DNA from: Panax quinquefolius
Lineage: Eukaryota; Streptophyta; Magnoliopsida; Apiales; Araliaceae
Direction: 5' to 3'
DNA length: 64,000 nt
Assembly: GCA_020205615.1 (NCBI GenBank)
Contig: CM035170.1
Span: 28,677,568-28,741,567 of the forward strand
This document shows positions 23,219 to 35,842 of the stretch, piece after piece. The translations under genes were made by a program, and so were the position numbers. The notes beneath the pieces are model-generated. The model saw only the letters and a list, made by a program, of their open reading frames with translations. It searched no databases and was not told the DNA's origin. Numbering within the stretch: position 1 is the first letter of the stretch; every line of letters starts with the position of its first letter.

Positions 23219-24410
23219 AGGAAGAGCTTCAAAGATCTAGGGTTGCTGGAGTTGCCAAGTTTGGAGTAACGGTGGACTATTCTAAACCATGTGAGATAGT
23301 GAGTCTAAAGGCTCACTCTACGATCCAGCAAGAACACTTAGAGACAGACAAAGAAAGAAGTAGAAGTGAGAGTTCTACAATGTAGAAGTGAGAGCTCTAC
23401 TACATGAAGAGTGTTCTAAACTGTCGAGAGAAAGAAGAACGTCAAGTCATCTTGATGTCCATCATGGGAAGATCTAAGTACCATAGAGAAGAGCTTACAG
23501 TCATCTTAGCAAGTCCATCATGAGAAGGCATCAAGTATCAAGAAGGGAGATCACAAACGCCATCATGGTGGAAAGCATGAGAAAGTTTTTAAATACCTAA
23601 CAAAAGAGCTTACAGTCATCTTAAAAACCCATCATGTGCAGCCATCACGTATCAAGAGGAATGATCTTCAAGGCAGTTCATCAAGGGATCATCAGAGGAG
23701 GTTGAGTAATCAAGAAGTGAGCATCATGCAACATTCAACGCACTTCAAGGATGATCACGCCAAGTCTGCTAAGTGCGAGAAGATGTTCAAAGCATAAAGA
23801 CATCTTAGCGACTCGGCAAAGACCAATTCAACAAACAAACAAACAACTCAACAAGAAGCCGGGCTGAGAGGGGTCCTTGTCCGAGGGACTAAATGAAGTT
23901 CCAAGCCTGTTTGGCTTGAAGAGTTCCTTGGGAACTAGAGGCGTACCAAGGCTGCGGCCTTGAAGAGTTCTTAGTGAATCAAGAAGTCCCAAGCTCTCTG
24001 GCGGCCTTGAAGGAATCTTAGTGATTCGAGTCTTGCCCTTTCCTTGGTGGAAATCACGCTAGTTGAAAGAAGAAGAAGAAGTGTGGATTAGGAGCTTGAG
24101 TCTCTGAACCACTTAAAACCCCTTGTGTCTTTTACTTTAAGTCATTTACATTATGCACATTAACCACTATAACTGCTATGTATGTTTTAACTGCTTACCA
24201 TTGAACTAACTCCACGAACAATGTATGTATGCTTATGAATATATCAATTAAGAGGATCTTTTACTTATTCTGCTGTGTTTGAAAAGATTCTTATATTTGT
24301 CATATGCTAAATAATTAGCAATACAAAATAAACCAGAAAAGTATTTGAAATTAAAAAGGATCTATTCAACCCCCCCTTCTAGATCTATTGTGCCTGCCGG
24401 GAACTAACAA

Positions 24411-24423
24411 TTGCTATCAGAGC
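24411..24423 (+). other. Primer binding site of Sirevirus-like element 2
   Basis: TTGCTATCAGAGC directly after the LTR. Compared with the consensus TTGGTATCAGAGC of copy 1, one G has become C, which would weaken initiator tRNA pairing. Confidence 0.88.
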
Positions 24424-27328
24424 AGGTTCTCAAACTATATTCAAAAGCTAATCGCTTTGAGTTTGATCCAAGACACAAACATTGTTCTAAACTTAGTTTA
24501 GTAGTAAGTCACTTGTTATATGCAGATGAGCTCACACGTTGGAAATATTGTGTACATATAAATGTGTATATACACTTGAAGCTGCTCAGATTGGTCCATG
24601 GTCTCGAGTATTATATCAACAAGACCAATCCTTGCCTGCAGTCAATCTTGTAGTCAGAAGACCAGACGAGATAGCCCGAGAGACATCAACAACAGAGAGT
24701 CAAGCATCCACCAGCCTAAAAGATGAAAAGGCCATACATGCTAAGAAATGTTTATCCAGAGAAGAAAGAAGATCTTCTCAAACATGTGTTTGGCCAACTA
24801 ACAGCTGGGTGCAAACTTTGTGAATTGAAGGATGTCAAAGAACTAAAGATGCTGAGATTCTCCTAGCCTGGATCTTCAAGACCACGACTGATTGATTAAA
24901 GGCCAACAAGAGCAACAAGCTGTCAGGAGCAAATGTGAAGTTATGCACATCAATGCCTAAACTCAGTATATGAAAGACAAATGACTGTTAAGAAATCGAC
25001 AGTAAAAAGGTACGGTTCCTCACTATTATAAATGTGTACATCATGAATGCACCTCCTTATGAACTATAAAAATATTCTGTCAAGGAGTCATAATCTACCT
25101 AAAAAGGTGAAAAGAGAAAGTACCCTGAGGTTGGAAACTCAAATGCTTATAAACTTTCTCTCCATTCAAATTTTAGGTTGAAGATGACATCTTGAAGGAA
25201 ATCTGAAATGGGTCATAAGAACATCACAAGTTAAATTAATTTTATGTGAAGTAATCTTTGCTAGTGGGTTGGTATTTATGTACAAACCTATGTTCTAAGT
25301 GTTTGACAACACACAGAGAATGATCAGACAAGAGTATCTTGATGATTGATAGAAACTGATCGCCTCCATGAATCAACCAGACACATCTAAATCGTAGAGT
25401 TGATTCTCATTCTGTGAACACTTAAACCTTATGAACATAACCCTGCAAATGATGAAACCATCAAAAGAAAGAGAGTGTATTTTTAAAAATGACTAATCTT
25501 ACACACACTCACCATCATGCACCTCAAAATGTGTTATCAAAAACTAGTTGCATGCATAAATATGACTGTTGGTGATAAATGTGATGATTATCCAAATATG
25601 AGGAACAAGGGTTTAGAAAACTAACCTAGCAGGACCCATTTAATTGTGGGTACCAAAAAAAATAGAAATGTATTTAACCTGCAGGTACTTGGTCTGTCTG
25701 ACCACACTAAGGAATGCTAAAGCAGAAGACTTCAAACAAGAAGACTCAATCATCAAAAGGCTAAGGACTATTTAGAAATGATTCTGATAAAATTCATATA
25801 TGTCCAAGCCTATCCTTGAAGACCCACTAAGCTAACCTGAATGAAGCTCACATGGCTGCTATTCTGTATATGGAAGCAGGCCATGCAACCAAAGATGAAA
25901 AGAGTCTTATATGCTCAAATCAAGCAAAGCATGCTATATGAGAAGAATCCTTAAAGAAGATCACATCAGAGGATCATCGAGCATCAGTCAAGAGGAACTC
26001 ATTACAGGAGCAGAACTTCACACACAAGATTGTCAAAGAAGACTACGTTCGTAGTGCTGTCAAACGATCGTAGAGTGATCAGTCCTGAAAATATCTATGC
26101 CTACGATACAAGGAGATCTAAGTGATAATTGTGATCCAGTCAGAAGGAGATATGCGAGGCTGCCTTCAAATGAACCTAAAATAAAGGGAATCACATCTAT
26201 ATGGGAAGAAATCATCAACCATGGGGAGCAGTGATCTGTTGAGAAACAACAACACTGAGATATACTATGAAGCAATGTACCAGCTACAAAGTCTCAAAAC
26301 TTTGTGGCTGATGAACCAAATGAAGATCTATAGTTAGTAGGATTGTCTCAAAACGTACTACTGATAACCTATCAGCCACCCAACTAAAAATCGTGAAGTG
26401 CCTACGATTAAACATCTGATCGCAGTGTAGAAGCAGGAGGACTCCACGATTACAACAAATGCAATTGTCTAAAGTTCATAGAGAACCTCCCCACTAGAAA
26501 AGGTCAAATGAGATATCATTGCAAATCACTTCTAAAGTATTTCATCTGGAAAGCGCCTCAAGGACAAACCTGACCCTTAGCTCACTCTAAAAGGTTGGCC
26601 CTTCCTGAGCTACCTTGACCCATAAGGAATGCTATGTAAATTTCATCTCAAGGACCAAGTCAGTCAACTATCGTAGAGTCAAAGTTGAAGAGAACTCCAC
26701 GATCGTAGTGCAACCTCAGCGATCATAGAAGCAGACTCGACGATCACAGTCCTACCAGAGTATACTACAGTTCACGAGGAGCCTGAGAAACCGAATAATT
26801 GCTCAACCATTCAGATTATGATGAGATAAGTTTGAATATATCAGTGATCAAGCTATGTTGCATCAAGATGAGGATTAATGTCAAAACCATCCACTACAAC
26901 ATCTCTCAAAAGTTGATCGTTAAGTCAACAAAGGAAAACGTAGAGTCCATAGCTGCTTCACCATGCTACTTTTCGAACCAAAAAGGTCAACGGTCAATCC
27001 ACGTCAACTAAACGTCTACTCTCCTAAAGGAAATATCTAACTGAAAAGTTATGGGAGGAGTCTGACTCATTCTTTGGACTTCGTGCAACCAATGGTTGGT
27101 TGACACATCATTGATTATGCAGAGTGAGAAGGAACTGTCATTAAGACAAATTCGAAATCTGCAAACAGTTATCAGAAACCATCGAACCTTTCTCCCTCCC
27201 ATTTTTTAAACCCTAGAATCCTCTCAAAGCCAAAATCAATTAACCTTCCAAAGTCTTGCCCAAATCACAATCATCCATCTCTCAAAAACCCCTCTGAATC
27301 AAATACCCATATTCCTTGAACTGATCAA
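24424..27328 (+). pseudogene. Sirevirus-like gag-pol region, almost erased
   Basis: Sireviruses carry a gag-pol frame of roughly 4.5 kb here; only 2.9 kb separates primer site and extra ORF, and no frame exceeds 94 codons. The one family-like trace I see is a GPI, stop, LWVPKK stretch at about 25630-25662, resembling the GP..WVPK motif that precedes the integrase zinc-binding region in Sirevirus pol. The stretch 24539-24823 is shared with copy 1 and may be leader or gag remnant. TCGTAGAGT motifs recur (about 25390, 26048, 26068, 26668, 26700). I interpret this as deleted and decayed gag-pol, so the element could move only with proteins supplied by a relative. Confidence 0.55.
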
Positions 27329-30175
27329 ATGGAAAACTGGAGAGTAATCACTTGCATTTAACTCGGAACCAAGTCATTTGAAAAATCTGAAAAGAAGTTC
27401 AAAGACATTCTTGAACTTGTGAAGAAAATTGGATTCTCAGAATGTCTTGAGGCTAGCACTCGAGTATATACTGAACTAATCAAGGAATTCTATTCAAATG
27501 CATCCATAAACTATGGAACACTCTCTACCAGGATCAAAGGTCAGTCTCTAAAGTTGAAATCTTCTTACCTCAATCAATGCTTAGGCGTTCCTGACCAAGG
27601 ACTGAAGAGCCTTAATGATATCGATACGGAACAAACAAAGGAGATCATGGGGTACCAAAAGAACCCTAATTTAAAGGACATGAAGAAGAAGGAGTTTCCA
27701 GAGGAATACGAGTTCCTTGCTGAAATAGTTAGAAAATGCATACTATGCAATGACACTGCACACGACACGGTGCTTGATCAACAGTTAAAGATTATGTCTG
27801 CTATAGTTTTGAAGAAACGAATTAACTTTGGAGTTATCCTGTTTGATCAAGTATCCAAATGGGTAGAAAAGGCTAAATTTAAGAAGTCTATAGAAAAACC
27901 ACTTACAAAATTATTTCATGGAAGACTACTGAGCATTGTGCTGAAGAAGAAATTGGGAAACAAAATCAAGGATAATGAGGGAGAACCTCTGAATGTTCAC
28001 AAAGTAATGTCTCCACAATTGTTTGTAAATTGGAAGAAAAACCCAAAGGAGAACAGAAGGCTGACAACTGGGAGCAGCAGTAAGGCCTCTGCAAAAAAGA
28101 GGAAGGCAGAAGAGGTAGAAAGCTCTGAGTCTGATGACTCTGTACCAGCAGCAACCACACCAGCCAGAAAGAAATCCAGAGGTGCAAAGAAAACCAAGGC
28201 CCCATCAAGAAGTCTCTCCTCCAAAGATAAGGATGAAGAAGAAAAAGCCCTGACTGCTGAAACCACAAAGCGAAGAAGCAACAGGTTGCTTCAAGAGCCA
28301 TTAAGAAAGAGAGCTAAGGTGGAAAACAGGCTAGCCCTAGCTTCCCAAGAAAGTCCATCTAACAAAGTGGAGAACACAGAGTCCGAAGAAGCAAAGGGAA
28401 CCGACGATCTCAAGATCGAGTCCCCACATACCAAATCCAGCAATAAAGGTGAAGCTGGAGTAATGGAAGAAAATGCAGCATCTGCTGATGAAGAAGAATG
28501 CTCAAGACCTATGGCTAACCCTCAGACCAGTCACTCTATCGATGAAGAAAGGATACAAGCTGACCCAACTCCATCCCTAAATGCAAGTGCTCTAACAAGT
28601 CCAGATGATGGATCAAATGATGCTGTTTCTAAAGAAGAAGAAGAAGCCCCTTCCAATCCTGAAAGCCCCCATGATGGCTCAAAAGGTGACGAGTCCAAAG
28701 GAGAAGGGTCTGCCCCTATCAGTGCTGAACCTCAAGGATGTTCGTATGATAATCCAAAGGCTTCAGAGTCTGAAGAGGAAGAAGAATATTAAACTCCTAA
28801 AGCTGAACTTCCAATAAGAAGGAAGAGCTAAGGACTGCAAGTCAAATTTGCCTCCAAAAAGAGTAGTGATCACTCCAATGTTGTCATTGAACTAAGCGAT
28901 GATGAGTCTATATCAAAGGATAAAAGTGCTGAAGATGGAACCAGTAGTGAAGAAGATGAATCAGAAGAATATCTTATTGAAGAAGGTTCTAGAAATGAAA
29001 TGCAGCAAGAAGGATTCACTGTTGGAAATGATCAAGATGGTTCAGGCTCTGAAAGAGATAAAATGGAGAATAATTCCAATTCTAAAAATCAGGAATCAGA
29101 GGAACCAGAATTCTATCATGTCCTCTCTCCAGCAAAATTCACCAGGAGAATAGTGGTAGAAGTTTCGAATGAATCACCAGAAACACCACAAGAAAGATGG
29201 GTGAACTATGGAGATGAACAGCTCAAGGTGGTAAGGATGACTACCTTTGATGTAGTTAAAAACTGGAACAACATGGAGCTGGACTGCAAGACCATCCTCT
29301 ATAATCCTAATGATTTGCTAATAAGATGGTTCTTCCAATGGATGCCATGGCTAAAAGCCCATACTGAAAGAGATGGAATTTACTTCAGCTGGTGCTACTC
29401 TCATTTTCCAAGCATGGAGCTGGTGGCACAAAACTTCCCAAGGGTGAAGAGTTTTGCTACAATGATGATCACAAACCAGACTCACTACAAGGTCTACAGA
29501 CATGCCAACAATCGCTATATCCCCGATCGTATAGTGGACTCTCAATGAAGAAGGATTATGACAAAGGAGATGATCGTAGAGTCTGTTCACTCTACTACTG
29601 ATGGTGCTCAAGATCAATACCAGAAGCCTCCATCTGCTCAAGCACTATTGACAGACATTCCTTCATTCTCAACCAATGATTGGAACTCAACGATCCTTCA
29701 GATTCTCAACACCTTCGAAAATCTGTCCAAGGATGCAGATCGTAGAGTTCAATCTGATGCTCAACAGGAGACTGCCCAACCAGATGATCAAATATCTGTG
29801 GAGAAGGAGCTGATGAAAAATTCTGATGAACTAATTGAGAAGATATCTCTATTTACTGAAGAGTCAAAGAAGCTGACAACAGCAGAAGATAACTCAGTTC
29901 AAGAGAGACTCCAAGCAACGGTAGATGATGTATTTCTCAAAATCGGAGAAAGAGATCACATCTATCTAAAAGCCATGAATGATCAGAAGGCAGAGACACT
30001 GTAAGCAAAGAAGGCAAATGAAGAACAACTCCAAGTCCTCTCTAACAAGATTGACAACATGAATCAGTCTTTCTCAGTGCAACTTGAGCTAGGTCAACAG
30101 GAACTCAAGTTTGAAGTTGCTAACTCCTCCTACCTGATGGAGCAGCTTATGTCCAACATGGAGCAGCTCTCCTAA
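27329..30175 (+). pseudogene. Long extra ORF (envelope-like position), five in-frame stops
   Basis: The frame from ATG 27329 to TAA 30173-30175 spans 949 codons without a frameshift. It is interrupted by stops at codons 11 (27359), 488 (28790), 501 (28829), 740 (29546) and 892 (30002). The longest open piece is 27362-28792. Residues about 30-230 resemble the 'putative plant transposon protein' domain of extra ORFs in plant retrotransposons (ELIKEFYSNA, LKSSYLNQCLGVP). Next comes a Lys/Glu/Ser-rich region with nuclear-signal-like stretches (KKRKAEE; ARKKSRGAKK). A second folded-looking, Trp-rich block covers about residues 590-740 (WFFQWMPWLKAH). The C-terminus is predicted coiled coil. No signal peptide or membrane segment is visible. 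Its place after pol matches the env-like gene of Sireviruses, but entry function is not shown; a gag-like or captured role is possible. Upstream, AAACCCTAGAATCC at about 27210 resembles plant 5' UTRs. Confidence 0.7.
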
Positions 30176-30649
30176 ATGATTAATGACAAAAAGGGGGAGA
30201 AAAAGAGGCATAGAAAGGGGAAGAATAAGAGGCACTCTAGAAAGAGCAATGGGAGCAAAAGGAAAGAAAAGAAGAAGACAGAAGAGGCAGAGTCATCATC
30301 CGAGGGGGAGCCAAGGAATGATGAGCCAATGTATGCCAAAGCTGAGGGGGAGCAAAGCAAAGCAAGAAAGTCATCATCCCAAGGGAAACAGGATCAAGAA
30401 GGTCAAATAGATGAATAGCTGATTAATAGACATCCTGGAAACATACATGGAGCCAAAAGAGGTACATCTCTAACTAGTTAGGTATGTTCTGGATCCAGGA
30501 TGTAAAATGTTAGTGTATGAAATTCCACATAATAATAAATGACATTCATGATTATCTGTTTTAGAAATACAGCTGCTCACTGTATATAAGATTCATTCAT
30601 AATATGCATATGCACTTATTGTTTTTGTCATAATCAAATAAGGGGAGAT
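30176..30649 (+). other. 3' untranslated region with repeated polypurine tracts
   Basis: After the ORF come several purine tracts: AAAAAGGGGGAGA at 30188-30200, AGAAAGGGGAAGAA at about 30212, GAGGGGGAG at 30302 and 30344, then AAGGGGAGAT at 30640-30649 abutting the 3' LTR. The last is the expected plus-strand primer. Multiple copies of the tract upstream of the LTR are a described Sirevirus trait. Short frames with Lys/Glu-rich translations are by-products. Confidence 0.75.
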
Positions 30650-33605
30650 TGTCAGGAATAAGCATGTGAATGTTATTCCTATTTACATATGATTTGATTA
30701 TGATATATATGAATGAATATGCAAGTATGCTTGCATTAAAAAAAGTTGTAAAGTCCTTTGATAGATAATAGAAACATGTGTACAAGGACTTAGAATGAAT
30801 TGATCAAGTATATTAGGTTGATCCTACATAAGCAAAACAGCTTTGTAAAGTCCTTAAAAAGAAATGATGTACAATCACTATAAACACAGAAAGATCAAGC
30901 ATGTTAGGTTGATCTTATGATGTAATAGATAGGCTTGTCTGATCTTCGAGCACTGCACCAAAAATTATAGTCTGCCAGGAGAGTCGAGGAAACTCGAGAG
31001 CTATCAAGGCAGAATCGTAGTCTGTAAGATAGTAGTCTTGGAGTTCGTAGACTACCTGGAGAGATGAGGAGAGGATCGTAGTGTGTCGAGGGGAACTTCC
31101 TCAGGACCGTAGTCTGCTGAGGAAGTCATGTTCAGAATCGTAGAGACAGCCTGCCTACGAGCCGACTGAGTATTTGCTAAAGCCAAGTCAAGAATCGTAG
31201 ACTACACTCAGAGTCATAGAGTCTACTGATCATACTAGAGGCAGAGATTGTAGTCGAGCAAGATCAAATGAAGACATCGAGCACAAAGACAGAAATCGTA
31301 GAGTGTCAAGATCTGATCTCGGAGTCGTAGTGTCTGCACAAAGAGGAAGTCAATCGTAGAGTGCAAAACTACGACCTCGGTAGTTGTGCTCACAATGCCA
31401 AGATAGAATCGTAGAGCAAATACGATTCTCAACGAATGAGCACTCCCAGAATATCCAAAGGAATGAAGCCTCTGGTTAGCACTGCAAAGATACATCCCAT
31501 CTAAACGAAACCAGAAGGCACTCAATGAATGGCTTGCAAGCTAATAGAAGATCTAAGCACCAATCCAATCAGCATCAAGATTGAGTTGTGAAGCCATTCG
31601 AGATGAAGTCTTCCACAAGGAGATCAGAAGAAGACTTCAAAGATGGCGACTAAGGAAAATCAACAAGTGCGATGGTATCAAGCAGATAGAAGACAACGAT
31701 CTTGGAAGCAACCAGGATCATAGTGTTTGCCAAACAAAGAAATAACTGATGAAGTGCATACAGATATACTGGACAACTTTTAAAGAACAAGGCTAAAGTG
31801 ATTATGCATTGGGTCACTCCATTGATAATAAGTGAACGGGAGATCACAAGGAGAAAACAAGCTGGACACGCCACAAATCTGAGGTGTCTTGTTATTCAGA
31901 AGGGGCCAGAACAAAGAAGTTAAGTCATCAGTACCTGAGAACTGTTGAGGCAAACAGAAGTGTTGAAGCACTGCACAAAAGAAGGAAGAAGTGTTCTATA
32001 TTGAAGATCCAATCAACACTCTTCCAGATCGTAGTGTTGTCTCTACCAGTCAACATGACACTACGATCAGATCCTTGAAGACATGCATCAGAATTGTAGA
32101 GTTCGAATAGCTGAAGACTGAAGCATTGGCAACGGTTCAATCTGAAGGGTAATATTCTGACAAGTAATTATTGAGAGCATTGATGCAAAAGGACAACCTT
32201 TGATCGAGAAATCAGAAGGAGGAAATAAAGTCTTCAACCTACCCAAGACATTAAAGTGACATCCCTGATGGGTAGGTGAAACAGTAGACTACAGTGTCAG
32301 AGAAAGTATGACTTACCACATCAGCAGTCTACCTCAGTCAACTCGAGATCTGTGAAGATATTTGAATAGCGTTCAACGGCTACGTTCCAACGGAAGGATT
32401 GGGAAGGAGTATAAATGAGGAAGAGCTTCAAAGATCTAGGGTTGCTGGAGTTGCCAAGTTTGGAGTAACGGTGGACTGTTCTAAACCATGTGAGATAGTG
32501 AGTCCGAAGGCTCACTCTACGATCTAGCAAGAACACTTACAGACAGACAAAGAAAGAAGTAAAAGTGAGAGTTCTACAATGTAGAAGTGAGAGCTCTACT
32601 ACATGAAGAGTGTTCTGAACTATCGAGAGAAAGAAGAACATTAAGTCATCTTGATGTTCATCATGGGAAGACTCTATGTACCATAGAGAAGAGCTTACAG
32701 TAATCTTAACAAGTCCATCATGAGAAGGCATCAAGTATCAAGAAGGGAGATCACAAACGCCATCATGGTGGCAATCATGAGAAAGTTTTTAAGTACCTAA
32801 TAGAAGAGCTTACAGTCATCTTAGAAACCGATCATGTGTAGCCATAACGTATCAAGAGGAATGATCTTCAAGGCAGTTCATCAAGGGATCATCAGAGGAG
32901 GTTGAGTAACTGAAGAAGCTGAGCATCATGCAATACTCAACTACACTTCAAGGATGATCACGCCAAGCTGCTAAGTAGAGAAGATGTTCAAAGCATAAAG
33001 ACATCCTAGCAGCTCAGCACCAACTCCAAAAAATAAACAAACAACTCAACAAGAAGCCAGGGCCTGAGGGGTCCTTGTCCAGAGGGACTAAATGAAGTTT
33101 GAAGCCTGCTTGGCTTGAAGTGTTCCTTGGGAACTAGAGACGTACCAAGGCTGCTGGCCTTGAAGAGTTCTTAGTGAACTGAAGTCCCAAGGCTGCTGGC
33201 CTTGAAGGAATCTTAGTGATTCAGGGTGCTGCCCTTCCTTAGTGGAAATCCTGCTAGTTGAAAGTAGAAGAGTGGATTAGGAGCTTGAGTCTCTGAACCA
33301 CTTAAAACCCCTTGTGTCTTTTACTTTAAGTTATTTACATTATGTACATTAACCACTATAAGTGCTATGTATGTTTTAACTGCTTACCATTGAACTAACT
33401 CCATGAACAATGTATGTATGATTATGAATATATCAATGAAGGGGATCTTTTACTTATTCCGCTATGCTTGAAAAGATTCTTATGTTTGTCATATGCTAAA
33501 TAATTAGCAATACAAAATAAACCAGAAAAGTATTTGAAATTAAATAAAATCTATTCAACCCCCCCCCCTCCCTTCTAGATATATTGTGCCTACTAGGAAC
33601 TAACA
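30650..33605 (+). mobile_element. Sirevirus-like element 2: 3' LTR, 2.96 kb
   Basis: It runs from TGTCAGGAATAAGCATGTGA to GGAACTAACA and is followed by the target duplication TTCTT. It is a close copy of the 5' LTR including the TCGTAG motif cluster and TATA box (32410). The C run near its end is longer (about ten C) than in the 5' LTR. Confidence 0.96.
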
Positions 33606-34118
33606 TTCTTATTATAATATTATTCCTAATATCACATTTAAATTATTTCACCATACATCATAATGTCATATAAGCTTCTTTATTCAACTTAGTAAATTAT
33701 ATAATTCAACTTACTTATCTCACATGGTCTCATCTAATAATCATTCACAATAATGTTATGCCTTATATTATATTTAATGCGTGAAGCAAAGAAATAGTAA
33801 TTTTTTCAAAACTGAGCACTAGCATAGCTTCACCGGTTTGTACTACAGAATTGGCGCAGCTGCGCTACTCCCTGGCAGTCCCAAAACCAGCTTAGCTACT
33901 GCAAAATCCAGTCCATACACAATAATCACTTAAATGAAATAATCATAATTAGTCTATCACATAGTATAATTACTCCCTTCATTATTTCAATTTATAAATT
34001 ACTTATTTCATTACTTTGCCACACTAGGCACAACACATAAGCTTAAATAAGCTTCGTTACCATTTCTACAATATTGTCCAATAATCATTCAATTAAATTA
34101 TCACATCTCCTACTTCAA

Positions 34119-34166
<48 letters not shown>

Positions 34167-34222
34167 TCAAACTTTTATTAATTTAATTATTAATATTATT
34201 CATAAAATTCACGGATATTAGA
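33606..34222 (-). mobile_element. Gypsy B 3' LTR, promoter-distal U3 part
   Basis: Read on the minus strand, the LTR begins just after the polypurine tract with TCTAATATCCGTGAATTTTA; the expected TG start appears changed to TC. It continues to 33611, where the Sirevirus-like element interrupts it, and resumes at 21457. It contains an (AT)n run and the palindrome GCGCAGCTGCGC at 33854-33865. Confidence 0.75.
34121..34163. repeat. (AT)21 microsatellite
   Basis: Uninterrupted AT dinucleotides for 43 bp within the gypsy B LTR. Confidence 0.98.
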
Positions 34223-34234
34223 TCCTCCCCGCTT
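34223..34234 (-). other. Polypurine tract of gypsy B
   Basis: AAGCGGGGAGGA on the minus strand, between the chromodomain stop and the LTR start, the usual site for plus-strand priming. Confidence 0.7.
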
Positions 34235-34266
34235 ATAAAAATTATGTCCTCGAAATTGGTACAAGG

Positions 34267-35837
34267 TTACACAAATAGATGTGGATAGTCCATTTTCATC
34301 TTATTTTCTAATTCCCATGTAGCATCCTCGGCATTGTGGTTTTGCCAAATTACTTTTACAGAAGATATACCTTTATTCCTCAATGTTTGTTCTTTCCTAT
34401 CTATTATCTGGAAGAGAATTTCTTCATATGTCAGATTCTTCTCTACTTAAATGGGCTCATAGGATATATATGATTATAGTTGGGCTGATATGGATGTAAC
34501 ACAAAAATATGAAACATGATGTGGATGTGTTCCAGTTCAGGTGGTAAAGCTACCTTGTACGCCACTTTGCCTACTCGCTTTAATACCTCGAATGGTTGTA
34601 TGAACCTCAGACTCAATTTCCCTTTCATGTCGAATCGTATCATCCCTTTCTAGGGAGACACTTTCAAAAACACAAAATTATCTACTTCAAAGTCTCGATT
34701 TTGACGATACAAATCTGCGTATTTCTTTTAGCAATCTTGAGCTACTACCAATCGGGATCTGGTTATCACCACATCGACCGTCTGCTTAACTACTTTCGGT
34801 CCTAAAAGTCTTCATTTTTCGACTTTATCCCAACACATCGGTGTTCTGCATTTTCTTCCGTAGAGAGCTTCATACGGTGGCATACCGATGCTCGCATGAT
34901 AACTATTATTATAAGCAAATTCTATAAGGGTAAGTTATCATCCCAGTTCCCTTTAAAATCATCACGTAAGCTCTAAGCATGTCTTCCAATGTTTGTATTG
35001 TTCGCTCACTCTGGCCGTCGGTCTAAAGGTGATAAGAAGTACTTAATCTCAACTGTGTCTCCATCCTCTCTTGCAAGCTTTTCCAAAAATTTGACGTGAA
35101 GCGCGGATCTCATCAGAAATAATTGATATCGACACTACATGTCGCAAAACGATTTCCTTTATGTACAATTTCGCTAACTGATTTAAATTGAATCGAATCT
35201 TTATCGGTAAAAAATGAGATGTGTTCGTCAGTCGATCCACAATAGCTCAAATGACATCATAACCTTTCTAAGTGATCGAAGTCCTACCACAAAGTCCATC
35301 GTAATGTGTTTCCATTCCCACTCTAGTATTTCCAACGGTTGAAGTAAACCAGTCGGCCTCTGATGCTCTGCTTTTATTTGTTGACAAGTAGAACATCTAC
35401 TGACGTATTCTGTAACTTCATGTTTCAAGTTGGGCCACCAAAAGTAATGTCACATATCCCGGTACATTTTTGTGCTTCCTAGGTGAACTGAATATGTTGT
35501 ATTGTGTGCCTCGTGCAGAATCTCCTCTCTCAATTCTGTTACAGGCGGCACCCACACTCGATCTTTGAATCTCAATATATCGTCCTTATCCATTCTGAAT
35601 TTTTCTTTTTCATCTTCTGTTATTCTTTTCTTTATCTTCTCACATTCTTCATCTTTCTTTTGTGATTCCTTTATTCTATCCAGCAACGTCGGATGAGCTC
35701 CTATCACAAACAACTTCTATTCAGACTCTTAAGGTTCATTCACCTCTATTTCCAATCTCTCCATTTCTATTATTAATTCCCCTTGAGATGTTAGCACAAA
35801 TAATTTATCCCCTCCTTTTCTACTCAATGCATCGGCA
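34267..35837 (-). pseudogene. pol: Gypsy B pol: integrase with C-terminal chromodomain (broken)
   Basis: Integrase inserts element DNA into chromosomes; a chromodomain marks chromoviruses and guides them to chromatin. In minus-strand order: the end of RNase H (DALSRK) from 35837; the zinc-binding HHCC region (HEAHNTTYSVH...CSTC, 35390-35550); the catalytic core ([28 protein letters not shown] near 34890); the C-terminal GPY/F-type stretch (ALPPELEHIH, about 34530); and a chromodomain with VKVIWQNHNAEDATWELE ending at stop 34267. Damage: stop at 35450, a frameshift near 35235, loss of the second Asp context (SIISDEIRAS), and further shifts. Tekay/Del clade membership follows from the chromodomain form. 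The RNase H end is continued at 54045-54175, across the X insertion. Confidence 0.92.
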
Positions 35838-35842
35838 ACTAC
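35838..35842. other. Target duplication ACTAC, left of element X
   Basis: ACTAC precedes TGTGAGACCCC and recurs at 54040-54044 after GGGCGTCACA. Removing 35843-54044 rejoins the gypsy B RNase H motif of [13 protein letters not shown] type. Confidence 0.95.

Larger units (their letters stand above)
21458..24409 (+). mobile_element. Sirevirus-like element 2: 5' LTR, 2.95 kb
   Basis: It begins TGTCAGGAATAAGCATGTGA and ends GGGAACTAACA, followed at once by the primer site. The 2956-bp LTR at 30650 is a close copy, with scattered substitutions and small indels. The LTR carries about fifteen ATCGTAG[A/T]GT-like motifs, a TATA box at 23211, and a C-rich run (ACCCCCCCTTCTAGATC) near its 3' end. Confidence 0.96.

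Noticed and set aside
27329..30175. Host nuclear gene
   Set aside because: Although its leader looks gene-like, it sits between LTRs with matching TTCTT duplications and before polypurine tracts, so it belongs to the element.
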